A model generated the notes under the pieces. That model ran no database searches. It had not been told where the DNA came from and saw nothing but the letters and a program-made list of their open reading frames with translations. From an uncultured bacterium (GTDB taxonomy: Bacteria; Patescibacteriota; Minisyncoccia; Phycocordibacterales; UBA9973), in assembly GCA_903862375.1 (NCBI GenBank), contig CAIOXR010000071.1:1-12855 (forward strand): a DNA stretch of 12,855 nt, given 5' to 3'. Of the stretch, positions 1 to 6,270 are shown piece by piece. Every line of letters starts with the position of its first letter. The stretch's first letter is position 1. The translations under genes and the position numbers were made by a program.

Positions 1-27
1 GCTTCGGGCTGATTTATATTTAACCAA

Positions 28-312
28 TTATTCATTATTAACCTTAGTAATTTCACCAAATTTATCAACAATAAAATTCTTTTCTCCTACTGAAAATTGA
101 TAAGAATGATTACTAATAACTTTTATTTTATCCTCATTACTATTATCAGGTATTAATTTATTAAAATACATTAATTGTTCTTTGGTAAATTTTGTATTTA
201 CAAATTCTTCTATTTTACCAACTATATCGGGATCAGTAATATTACCAATAACAAATGAATGTTTTTCGTTTAGATTCTTTAAAGATACATTAAAATAACC
301 CTTATTTTCCAT
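28..312 (-). CDS. Hypothetical protein, 94 aa
   Basis: This is a small open reading frame ending in TAA that I do not recognise. The product is hydrophilic and Lys/Asn-rich, with no signal peptide, membrane segment or Cys motif. It alternates short hydrophobic stretches with charged ones, for example FNVSLKNL near residues 7-14 and NFIVDKFGEI near 79-88, which is compatible with a small alpha/beta fold. It is divergent from tig, and the 107-nt gap holds both start regions. The upstream strand is very AT-rich, with several TATATT-like hexamers but no single convincing promoter and no Shine-Dalgarno sequence. The gene may be real because the frame is intact and nothing overlaps it, but no function can be given. 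The first 27 bases of the window lie downstream of its stop and are too short to interpret. Confidence 0.55.
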   Translation of the reverse strand: MENKGYFNVSLKNLNEKHSFVIGNITDPDIVGKIEEFVNTKFTKEQLMYFNKLIPDNSNEDKIKVISNHSYQFSVGEKNFIVDKFGEITKVNNE

Positions 313-381
313 AAATAATATATACTTAATAATATACTATAAATATAACCCTGTATGAATTTAAAGTCAAAATATTAACTT

Positions 382-410
382 TTGACAAAAATGCTTTTGC
401 CATATAAACT
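382..410 (+). promoter_or_regulatory. Candidate tig promoter
   Basis: A perfect -35 box TTGACA lies at 382-387. The -10 is either TATAAA (403-408, 15-bp spacer) or TAAACT (405-410, 17-bp spacer). Transcription would begin near 415-417, only a few bases before the tig ATG at 420, so the mRNA would have almost no leader. No Shine-Dalgarno sequence precedes the ATG. Confidence 0.6.
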
Positions 411-419
411 AGGTTTACT

Positions 420-1502
420 ATGAAAACAACAATTAAAAAATTAGAAAAAAGTGAAGTTGAATTTACAGGAGTACTAGAGTGGGTAGAGTTTGAGAAATAT
501 GAAGAGAAAGCTTTGGGAAGAATCGGGGAAAGGATGGAACTTCCTGGTTTCCGTAAGGGTAAGGCTCCAGCAGGTATTATAAAAGAGAATACGAATGAAA
601 TGATGCTTCTTGAAGAAATGGCAGAGACTGCTTTGCAAGATTGTTATGTACAAATACTCAAAGAGCATATGATCGATGCTATCGGTCGCCCACAAGTAAG
701 TATCACTAAGATTGCTAAAGGTTCTGACCTTGAATTTAAAATAGTTACAGCTGTTATGCCCGAGATGAAGCTAGGTGATTATAAGAAAATTGCTAAAATA
801 GAAAATGCTAAAGAGGAAAACAAGAAAGAAATAACAGTAGATGAGAAAGAAGTCGATAAAGTAGTGAATGATCTTCGTAAGATGCGTGCAGAGCAAGCTC
901 ATAATTCTCAACATACAGGACACGAGAATATGACTGAAGAAGAACACCAAGCTGCCCATACTCCAACTGAGATACCAGAAAGTGAATACCCAGAATTCAA
1001 TGATGAATTCGTAAAAACATTTGGCGATTTTGCAAATACAGATGCATTCAAAGATAAAATTCGTGCAAATATAAAAATTGAAAAAGAAACAGAACACAAA
1101 GATAAAATCAGACTAGTAATAGTAGAAGAGCTTGTGAAACAAACAGAAGGAGAAATACCTGAAATACTAATACAGGGTGAAACAGACAAAATGCTTTACC
1201 GTTTAGAAGCAGATATCACAAATGCAGGACTTAAACTAGAAGATTATTTGAAACAGATAAATAAAACAGAAGATGATTTGAAAAACGAATGGAAAGGAGA
1301 TGCTGAAAAACGTGCAAAACTACAAATGATTATCCACTCAATATCTGAAAAAGAAAGTCTAGCACCTGCAGAAGAAGAAATAATGGCTGACGTCACAAAG
1401 ATTACAGAAATGTATAAAGATGCAGATCCTACTCGTGCTCGTGCTTACGTAGAGCAAATGCTTGAGAATGAGAAAGTCTTTGCATTCCTTGAGAAACAAT
1501 AG
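420..1502 (+). CDS. tig: Trigger factor, PPIase domain replaced by a short linker
   Basis: This is trigger factor, the ribosome-associated chaperone that shields nascent chains at the exit tunnel. The N-terminal ribosome-binding domain carries the signature GFRKGKAP at residues 43-50. The alpha-helical C-terminal chaperone domain runs from about residue 188 to 360, beginning at 'YPEFNDEFVKTFGDF', which matches the family's usual 'LPELTAEFIKRFG' region. The protein is 360 aa against about 430 for E. coli. The difference is the FKBP-type prolyl isomerase domain: after the helix ending near residue 157 the chain passes through a linker of about 30 residues with five His (161, 165, 168, 176, 180) directly into the C-terminal arm. 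The chaperone role should remain, but isomerase activity is not expected. It is followed by an AT-only hairpin, structured element A, and clpP on the same strand. Confidence 0.93.
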   Translation: MKTTIKKLEKSEVEFTGVLEWVEFEKYEEKALGRIGERMELPGFRKGKAPAGIIKENTNEMMLLEEMAETALQDCYVQILKEHMIDAIGRPQVSITKIAKGSDLEFKIVTAVMPEMKLGDYKKIAKIENAKEENKKEITVDEKEVDKVVNDLRKMRAEQAHNSQHTGHENMTEEEHQAAHTPTEIPESEYPEFNDEFVKTFGDFANTDAFKDKIRANIKIEKETEHKDKIRLVIVEELVKQTEGEIPEILIQGETDKMLYRLEADITNAGLKLEDYLKQINKTEDDLKNEWKGDAEKRAKLQMIIHSISEKESLAPAEEEIMADVTKITEMYKDADPTRARAYVEQMLENEKVFAFLEKQ

Positions 1503-1533
1503 AAATTAAAATATCAGATAAATATTTTAATTT
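1503..1533 (+). terminator. AT-only hairpin after tig
   Basis: Immediately after the tig stop there is a perfect 12-bp stem (1503-1514 with 1522-1533, 7-nt loop) made only of A-T pairs, followed by TTAATTTATTT. It may be a weak terminator or mRNA 3'-end stabiliser. The lack of GC pairs makes efficient intrinsic termination doubtful. Confidence 0.3.
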
Positions 1534-1541
1534 AATTTATT

Positions 1542-1680
1542 TAGATTTTTTAAAATAGTTCTTGAGAAATGACTTACGGAGGCTGTCGAGCCGAGTAGGA
1601 GCAAAAAATTCAGCAAAATTTTTGATTCACCAGAATCACCTAAGGGATAAAATGACAAAAGAAGCTATTTAAAAAATCTA
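1542..1680. ncRNA. Structured repeat element, copy A (unassigned family)
   Basis: This is a 139-nt non-coding element between tig and clpP, closed by a long terminal stem (1542-1558 with 1665-1680, one bulge). Inside are CTTA/TAAG plus GG/CC pairing (1573-1579 with 1639-1644), a hairpin GGCT-GTCG-AGCC (1581-1592) flanked by CGGA and GAG, an A/T hairpin with AGCA in its loop (1604-1623), and a hairpin GATTC-ACCA-GAATC (1624-1637). Copy B (6098-6216) has the same layout with compensatory base changes in the terminal stem and in the GTCG hairpin, which supports a conserved secondary structure. The transcribed strand is unknown. It could be an sRNA, a 3'-UTR element or a mobile palindromic repeat. 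I do not recognise a known RNA family. Confidence 0.6.
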
Positions 1681-1690
1681 TAGCCTTACA

Positions 1691-1718
1691 TTAAATTTTA
1701 TTAATAATATGATATACT
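1691..1718 (+). promoter_or_regulatory. clpP promoter with extended -10
   Basis: An extended -10, TGATATACT, spans 1710-1718, with a weak -35 (TTAAAT at 1691-1696, 16-bp spacer). Only six bases separate the -10 from the clpP ATG at 1725, so the predicted start of transcription coincides with the start codon and the mRNA should be leaderless. Confidence 0.6.
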
Positions 1719-1724
1719 AAATAT

Positions 1725-2315
1725 ATGTTAATACCAACAGTAATAGAAAAATCACAATTTGGGGAGAGAGCTTATGATATATACTCTCGTCTTTTAAATG
1801 AACGCATTATTTTCCTCGGTGGTCCGATAGACGACCATACTGCGAACCTTATCATCGCTCAGCTTCTTTACCTTGATCATACAGATTCTAAAAAAGATAT
1901 CAGTCTTTATATTAATTCCCCCGGAGGTTCTGTCACTGCTGGACTTGCTATTATAGATACTATGAACTTTATCAAGTCAGATGTCTCGACTATCTGTGTC
2001 GGTATCGCTGCTTCGATGGGAGCACTTATACTTTCTTCAGGTAAAAAGGGCAAAAGATACTCATTACCAAATTCTGAAGTGATGATTCACCAAGTTATGG
2101 GAGGCACAGAGGGTCAAGCAAGTGACATCGCTATCAATGCTAAGCACATCCTTCGCACCAAAGACACACTAAATAATATTCTTGCTAAAAATACAAATAA
2201 AAAGATAGACCAAGTAGAGAAAGATTCTGATCGTGACTACTGGATGACAAGTGATGAAGCTAAAAAGTATGGAATTGTGGATGATATAATATCCAAACCA
2301 AAAGCTGAAAAATAG
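1725..2315 (+). CDS. clpP: ATP-dependent Clp protease proteolytic subunit
   Basis: This is ClpP, the serine peptidase that forms the double-heptamer degradation chamber used by ClpX or ClpA/C-type unfoldases in the cytoplasm. The catalytic triad is complete and at the usual spacing: Ser97 in AASMGA, His122 in MIHQ and Asp171 in RDYWM. The oxyanion-hole region is NSPGGSV at residues 64-70. At 196 aa it is normal length, with a short N-terminal segment and little or no propeptide. No Clp ATPase gene lies in this window. The start is supported by the extended -10 positioned for leaderless transcription and by the family-typical 'MLIPTVIEKSQFGERAYDIYSRLL' region. The gene ends nine bases before a strong terminator, so it is likely monocistronic. 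Confidence 0.97.
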   Translation: MLIPTVIEKSQFGERAYDIYSRLLNERIIFLGGPIDDHTANLIIAQLLYLDHTDSKKDISLYINSPGGSVTAGLAIIDTMNFIKSDVSTICVGIAASMGALILSSGKKGKRYSLPNSEVMIHQVMGGTEGQASDIAINAKHILRTKDTLNNILAKNTNKKIDQVEKDSDRDYWMTSDEAKKYGIVDDIISKPKAEK

Positions 2316-2323
2316 ATAACTTG

Positions 2324-2360
2324 AAAAATTACCCCGAACTTACTTTTGGGGTAATTTTTT
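2324..2360 (+). terminator. Intrinsic terminator of clpP
   Basis: A 12-bp stem (2324-2335 with 2348-2359) containing four consecutive C-G pairs is followed by a T run. It lies just after the clpP stop codon. Confidence 0.88.
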
Positions 2361-2483
2361 GTTTCTCTAGACAAAACTTCATTTTTGGAGTATTATATAA
2401 ATATCGAAATTTAAAAGTTTTTATTTTAATGTTCGCTTTTTTAATGCAGTCACGACATATATTTTATTTATGAACCAGAAGCT

Positions 2484-2582
2484 TATAATGAATTTTGTTC
2501 TAAATCAATCATACTTGTTCGCCCATAATCCTCAATAAAAATATGAGGTTTTACCTGTGTTTCTAAAGCGACAAAAAGTCGC
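2484..2582 (+). promoter_or_regulatory. rny upstream region: -10 box and two hairpins
   Basis: TATAAT at 2484-2489 could be the rny -10, although no good -35 is visible at the right distance. Downstream are a hairpin CCTCA/TGAGG (2530-2548) and a second hairpin GCGAC-AAAAA-GTCGC (2568-2582) that ends on the base before the ATG at 2583. No Shine-Dalgarno sequence is present. A stem directly against the start codon could limit initiation, but this is an inference. Between 2361 and 2483 I see nothing beyond AT-rich sequence. Confidence 0.35.
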
Positions 2583-4112
2583 ATGAGTATAATAATTATA
2601 ATAATCATAGCCATTGTAGCTCTAGGAATAGGAGCTCTAATTGGGTATTATTTGCGTCTCATTGTCTCACTTGGTCAGAAAGGTTCTATGGAGCTTGAGA
2701 TTAAAAAGATAATGTTGGCTGCAAAAGAGGATGGTCAGAAAATCATAGATGAAGCTAAAAAGAAGGGAGAAGCTCACCTAGCAGAGGTAAATAAAGAGAC
2801 AAAGGTTAAAGAAGAGGAGTGGAAGCATACTGAGAATCGTCTTATTAAAAAAGACGAGCTTTTGGATGCTCGTCAAACTGAGATAGATAAAGAGGTAGAA
2901 AAAATAAAGTTAAAAGTAGAGGAAGTTAAAAAGATTAAAGAACGTGTAGATGGTATGAAAATAGAGAAAGAAAGAGAGCTTGAAAAAGTTGCTCGTCTTT
3001 CTACCGATGAAGCACGTGAAATTCTTTTCAAAGATATAGAAGTAAAATACGAAGAAGATTTACTTATCAGAATGCAAAAGATGGAGACTTCAAATTCTGA
3101 GAAGCTTGATCGTCGTGCTAAAGATATACTTTCAGCTAGTATAAATCGTCTTGCGGCATCGACAGCAAGTGAAATGATGACAACTTCAGTGAATATACCA
3201 AATGATGAGATTAAAGGTAAAATAATCGGTAAGGAAGGAAGGAATATAAGAGCATTTGAAAAAGCATCTGGAGTTGAACTTATCATAGATGAGACACCAG
3301 GAGCTATCGTCATATCTTCATTCGATCCTGTCCGCCGTCAGGTAGCCCGTCTAGCACTAGAGAACCTTATACTAGATGGAAGAATTCAGCCCGCTAAGAT
3401 AGAAGAAGTGGTGGTAAAGGCTCAAGAAGATATAAATAAAATAATTAAAGATAAAGGAGACCAAGCAGTTTATGAATGTGGAATCTTTAATCTTGACCCT
3501 AGGATCAGTGCTATCGTCGGACGTTTATACTTCCGTACATCTTATGGACAGAATGTTCTTCAGCACTCTATAGAGATGGCTCATATCGCAGGAATGCTTG
3601 CTGAGGAGCTCGGAGCGGACGTACAGATAGCTAAAGCTGGTGCACTTGTACATGATATAGGTAAAGCTCTAGACCACGAAGTTCAAGGGACACATATAGA
3701 TATCGGTATTAGAATCCTTCAGAAATTCAAGGCTGACCCTAGAATCATAACTGCGATGAAAAGTCACCACGATGATACCCCACACGAGTCCATCGAAGCC
3801 GTTATAGTACAGACAGCTGACCACATATCAGGAGGTCGCCCAGGAGCAAGAAGAGACAGTGTAGAGAACTATATCAAGCGTTTGCAAGAGCTAGAAGCAC
3901 TTGCAACTAGTTTTGAAGGAGTTGAGAAGTCATACGCACTATCTGCAGGACGTGAGATACGTATATTCGTAACACCTGAAAAAGTAGGAGACGTAGCAGC
4001 AAAGGAAATGGCTCGTGATATAGCGAAAAAGATCGAACAAGAGCTTACTTACCCCGGTGAGATAAGAGTCACTCTTATAAGAGAGAACAGAGTCATAGAA
4101 TACGCAAGATAA
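2583..4112 (+). CDS. rny: Ribonuclease Y
   Basis: This is RNase Y, the membrane-anchored endoribonuclease that initiates mRNA decay in many bacteria lacking RNase E. The architecture is canonical. A hydrophobic transmembrane anchor spans residues 2-24 (poly-Ile start). A charged coiled-coil region covers about 35-180. A KH RNA-binding domain contains GKIIGKEGRNI at 212-222. An HD phosphohydrolase domain starts near 325, with conserved His and Asp in GALVHDIGKALDHE (H357, D358), a further H327 and the HH pair at 395-396. The C-terminal GEIRVTLIREN segment is also typical. At 509 aa it is the expected length (B. subtilis about 520). It is on the same strand as tig and clpP but separated by the clpP terminator, so it has its own promoter. 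It ends before a very strong bidirectional terminator. Confidence 0.97.
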   Translation: MSIIIIIIIAIVALGIGALIGYYLRLIVSLGQKGSMELEIKKIMLAAKEDGQKIIDEAKKKGEAHLAEVNKETKVKEEEWKHTENRLIKKDELLDARQTEIDKEVEKIKLKVEEVKKIKERVDGMKIEKERELEKVARLSTDEAREILFKDIEVKYEEDLLIRMQKMETSNSEKLDRRAKDILSASINRLAASTASEMMTTSVNIPNDEIKGKIIGKEGRNIRAFEKASGVELIIDETPGAIVISSFDPVRRQVARLALENLILDGRIQPAKIEEVVVKAQEDINKIIKDKGDQAVYECGIFNLDPRISAIVGRLYFRTSYGQNVLQHSIEMAHIAGMLAEELGADVQIAKAGALVHDIGKALDHEVQGTHIDIGIRILQKFKADPRIITAMKSHHDDTPHESIEAVIVQTADHISGGRPGARRDSVENYIKRLQELEALATSFEGVEKSYALSAGREIRIFVTPEKVGDVAAKEMARDIAKKIEQELTYPGEIRVTLIRENRVIEYAR

Positions 4113-4131
4113 TATAACAAAAGTTACACAT

Positions 4132-4177
4132 AAAAATACTCAGGATTTTGCTTCCGCAAAATCCTGAGTATTTTTTT
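4132..4177. terminator. Bidirectional terminator between rny and a minus-strand gene
   Basis: A perfect 20-bp stem (4132-4151 with 4156-4175) has a TTCC loop, a T run on the right and an A run on the left. It can therefore terminate rny on the plus strand and the convergent winged-helix gene on the minus strand. It shares its skeleton with the terminator at 5524-5567. Confidence 0.92.
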
Positions 4178-4192
4178 ATTATTTACTTTTAA

Positions 4193-5080
4193 TTAGTTAC
4201 CATACTCTTTATAAAGCTTCTTAATATCTTCTCTTATTAAATCTGCTCTTTTCTTATTTCTTGAAATTTCTAATGTTGATTTACCTGATTCTAAAAACAA
4301 ATTCGATATTTTACTTGCATTGAATTCCCCTATGTTATAAGTCTCATTATATATTCTCTCAATTAATTCAAATATGTACTTCGGCATTTTCGCTTCAAAT
4401 ATGAAATCTCCAATAACTGTAACCCAATAGTTTTTCTGAATTGTATCTTTGTGTTCTTTCTGATAATTATCAAAATTATATATGAATTGATGATAATTCT
4501 CGTCTTCTACGAGTTTTGGAACAAGTCGATTCAAGAATGCTCCTGAACCACTAGCCATATACCAATCCATTTTAGAACTATCGAAAGATTCTACTATGAC
4601 ACTCTCACTCTCTATCCTAGCAATCTGAAATACTGAATAATAATTCCTACTATATGCATTCTTATCCTTATGATTTTTAGTTGTATAGTAATTCCGAACA
4701 ATATTTAACCCGTGACACCACAAGTTATCCATCATCATTACATTACCAAATTCAAATACCTTACTCTCCCCTTCTTCAAGTAAAACATTTGGAGAGTTTG
4801 TTTTTGTTTGCAGGTATAACTTTTCTATGCGATTCGAAAATTCAACTACTTTATTCACCCAGAATGAGTCTAAAGATAATAGTAAACCTTCTTTCACCAA
4901 TATTCGATCGTCTAACATTTTTTTGATTACTTTGTAAAACCCCTGCAATGTAATAGTTTTTTGGTATTGCTTAGTGAAAAAATCAAAGACTTCTTTAGAT
5001 GTAAGTCGAGTTTTATTTGAAAGTATATTTAGTATTATACTTTCTGGGTTATTTATCTTTATTCTTGAATCAAATATCAT
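4193..5080 (-). CDS. Predicted winged-helix DNA-binding protein, 295 aa
   Basis: The N-terminal 65 residues look like a winged helix: a helix 'SIILNILSNKTRLTSKEVFDFF', a recognition-helix-like 'TLQGFYKVIKKMLDDRILVKEG' and a wing 'LLLSLDSFW'. The remaining 230 residues are mixed alpha/beta with no catalytic motif that I recognise. The C-terminal domain carries an 'LLEEGESKVFEFG' segment near residue 100, which I associate with a group of uncharacterised wHTH proteins in CPR bacteria and archaea. That is recollection, not a search. There are no membrane segments or signal peptide. It is convergent with rny, sharing the bidirectional terminator, and divergent from the small Cys-rich gene at 5179. 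The upstream region has several TATAAT-like hexamers but no clear Shine-Dalgarno sequence. A transcription regulator is the likely role, with unknown ligand and targets. Confidence 0.75.
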   Translation of the reverse strand: MIFDSRIKINNPESIILNILSNKTRLTSKEVFDFFTKQYQKTITLQGFYKVIKKMLDDRILVKEGLLLSLDSFWVNKVVEFSNRIEKLYLQTKTNSPNVLLEEGESKVFEFGNVMMMDNLWCHGLNIVRNYYTTKNHKDKNAYSRNYYSVFQIARIESESVIVESFDSSKMDWYMASGSGAFLNRLVPKLVEDENYHQFIYNFDNYQKEHKDTIQKNYWVTVIGDFIFEAKMPKYIFELIERIYNETYNIGEFNASKISNLFLESGKSTLEISRNKKRADLIREDIKKLYKEYGN

Positions 5081-5124
5081 ATATTAAACAAATAGTTTAT
5101 AACATTATAATTATAGACTAAATG

Positions 5125-5152
5125 TTTACATATAGCAAATAATAGGTAGAAT
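5125..5152 (+). promoter_or_regulatory. Candidate promoter of the 5179 gene
   Basis: TTTACA (5125-5130) and TAGAAT (5147-5152) are separated by 16 bp. The predicted transcript would begin near 5159 and carry a leader of about 20 nt without a Shine-Dalgarno sequence. Confidence 0.5.
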
Positions 5153-5178
5153 TATGAAAAATCTTTAAAAAATACAAT

Positions 5179-5517
5179 ATGGAAAAGAAAGTGATAGGAA
5201 TTATTGTCTTCACAACTGAAGAAATAACAAAAAAGACGTGGAGAAACTATTTATGTAGAAAAACATGGTGTTATGTTATTTCAAAAACACCAACTCCGCA
5301 TAACATAAATAAAATCATGAAAGAAAAATGTAAATGGTTTAAAAAAGAATGTGGGTGTGATGACATTCTCTGTTCTATTAAACACCTAATAGTAATCAAT
5401 AATGACTTAAATAGAGACAGAGGAGAAGAGTCATTATTAAGTATATTTTTAGGAGATGATTGGATATATAAAAATATAGATTTATATAATCTAAACAAAA
5501 ATCCTATTCATTTCTAA
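5179..5517 (+). CDS. Hypothetical Cys-rich protein, 112 aa
   Basis: I do not recognise this small protein. It has six Cys (26, 31, 51, 58, 60, 65), including the cluster KCKWFKKECGCDD at residues 50-62, and a Trp/Lys-rich N-terminal half. The Cys spacing could bind a metal but fits no zinc-finger pattern I can name. It has no signal peptide or membrane segment; the N-terminal GIIVF stretch is too short. It lies between its own candidate promoter and a strong terminator beginning six bases after the stop codon, so it looks like an independent monocistronic unit. That bracketing is the best reason to think the gene is real. Confidence 0.6.
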   Translation: MEKKVIGIIVFTTEEITKKTWRNYLCRKTWCYVISKTPTPHNINKIMKEKCKWFKKECGCDDILCSIKHLIVINNDLNRDRGEESLLSIFLGDDWIYKNIDLYNLNKNPIHF

Positions 5518-5523
5518 TAATAG

Positions 5524-5567
5524 AATACTCTGAATTTTACTTTTGTAAAATTCAGAGTATTTTTTTA
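5524..5567. terminator. Strong terminator after the 112-aa gene
   Basis: A perfect 17-bp stem (5524-5540 with 5545-5561, TTTT loop) runs into a T tract. It is related in sequence to the rny terminator at 4132-4177: the flanking AATACTC and ATTTT segments are conserved, while three inner positions differ with matching changes on both strands of the stem. Confidence 0.9.
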
Positions 5568-5604
5568 TAATATATATCTAGTATTTGTCAATCATACAAA
5601 ACCC

Positions 5605-5632
5605 TTGTTTTAAAATAACGTTGGTATATAAT
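5605..5632 (+). promoter_or_regulatory. Candidate promoter of the HU gene
   Basis: TTGTTT (5605-5610) and TATAAT (5627-5632) lie 16 bp apart. Transcription would start near 5639, about 95 nt before the HU start codon. Confidence 0.6.
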
Positions 5633-5638
5633 AGTATT

Positions 5639-5733
5639 ACTCCTGTTAAATCAGGGATCGTTTGCAAACGGTCGAAATATTATTCAACTAGCATTTTTAT
5701 TTTTTCGCAAGGAAAAATAGAAAACTAAAATAA
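5639..5733 (+). promoter_or_regulatory. Structured leader of the HU gene
   Basis: The predicted leader of about 95 nt contains three stem-loops. They are CCTG/CAGG (5642-5655), a palindrome around CGTTTGCAAACG that extends to GATC/GGTC as RNA (5656-5673), and a 9-bp hairpin capped by a GCAA (GNRA-type) tetraloop (5698-5719). The AAGGA at 5709-5713 lies inside the last hairpin and is about 20 nt from the ATG, too far for a normal Shine-Dalgarno interaction. This contrasts with the near-leaderless clpP and ZIP genes and suggests post-transcriptional control. The DNA palindrome could instead be a protein operator. Confidence 0.5.
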
Positions 5734-6006
5734 ATGAATAAACAAGCTTTAGTAGAATTAGTTCATGAAAAAGTAGGCGGTACAAAAGTACAAGCTGAGG
5801 AAATTGTGAACTCAATGTTTGATGCTATCGTTGCAACTTTGAAAAAAGGTGGCGAAGTATCAATAGCAGGAATTGGTATCTTTTCAGTAAAGGCTCGTGC
5901 AGCTCGTATGGCTCGCAATCCTAAGACTGGAGAACAAGTAAAAGTTTCAGCAACAAAAGTTCCAAAGTTTAGAGCAGCAAAAGCTCTTAAGGATGCTGTT
6001 AAATAA
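5734..6006 (+). CDS. HU-family nucleoid-associated protein
   Basis: This is a small DNA-bending protein of the HU/IHF family, 90 aa, exactly the usual length. The N-terminal helical dimerisation half (1-40, 'MNKQALVELVHEKVGG') is followed by the beta-saddle with GIGIFSVKARAARMARNPKTG. The RNP tip of the DNA-intercalating arm is at residues 61-63, and the C-terminal helix is FRAAKALKDAVK. It acts in the cytoplasm as a homodimer that constrains the chromosome and assists replication and recombination. I cannot separate HU from IHF by eye, but the spacing and the Lys-rich arm fit HU better. It has its own promoter, a structured leader of about 95 nt and its own terminator. Confidence 0.95.
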   Translation: MNKQALVELVHEKVGGTKVQAEEIVNSMFDAIVATLKKGGEVSIAGIGIFSVKARAARMARNPKTGEQVKVSATKVPKFRAAKALKDAVK

Positions 6007-6042
6007 TATTTAAATTGTTCAACCAATTTTTTATATAAAAAG

Positions 6043-6076
6043 AAAACCACTCTATTCTATCTAGGAGTGGTTTTTC
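6043..6076 (+). terminator. Intrinsic terminator of the HU gene
   Basis: A 10-bp stem (6043-6052 with 6065-6074) containing an ACCACTC/GAGTGGT core is followed by a T run. It begins 36 bases after the HU stop codon. Confidence 0.88.
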
Positions 6077-6097
6077 TATTAATTAAAATATAGATAG

Positions 6098-6216
6098 ATA
6101 AACTTTTTAAATAGTCTTATCAGAGGGGCCGGCGGAAGATGTCGATCTGAGCACTGAGCAAATTTCTAGCAAGAAATTATGCGGACCTGATGAGAAGAGC
6201 TATTTAAAAAGTTTAT
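6098..6216. ncRNA. Structured repeat element, copy B (unassigned family)
   Basis: This 119-nt element lies between the HU terminator and the 3' end of the ZIP gene. A perfect 17-bp terminal stem (6098-6114 with 6200-6216) encloses a second stem, CTTATCA with TGATGAG (6116-6122 with 6188-6194). Inside are the hairpin AGAT-GTCG-ATCT (6137-6148) flanked by CGGA and GAG as in copy A, and a hairpin AATTTCT-AGCA-AGAAATT (6161-6178). The GTCG loop, the CGGA/GAG flanks, the AGCA loop and the outer TTTTTAAA...ATAG are shared with copy A, while stem bases differ in compensating pairs. It may be an independent small RNA, a 3'-UTR element of the ZIP mRNA read on the minus strand, or a palindromic mobile repeat. 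Confidence 0.6.
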
Positions 6217-6270
6217 ATAATTAAATATAATGCATTTTTCTGAAACTATTTTAGTATTTATTTTAAGAAC

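Noticed and set aside
2470..2538. A 22-codon frame upstream of rny
   Set aside because: It overlaps the putative -10 TATAAT and has no ribosome-binding signal or recognisable product.
6187..6194. CTGATGAG, resembling a hammerhead ribozyme core
   Set aside because: No GAAA core partner or stem III with a cleavage triplet is present; the bases are part of the inner stem of element B.
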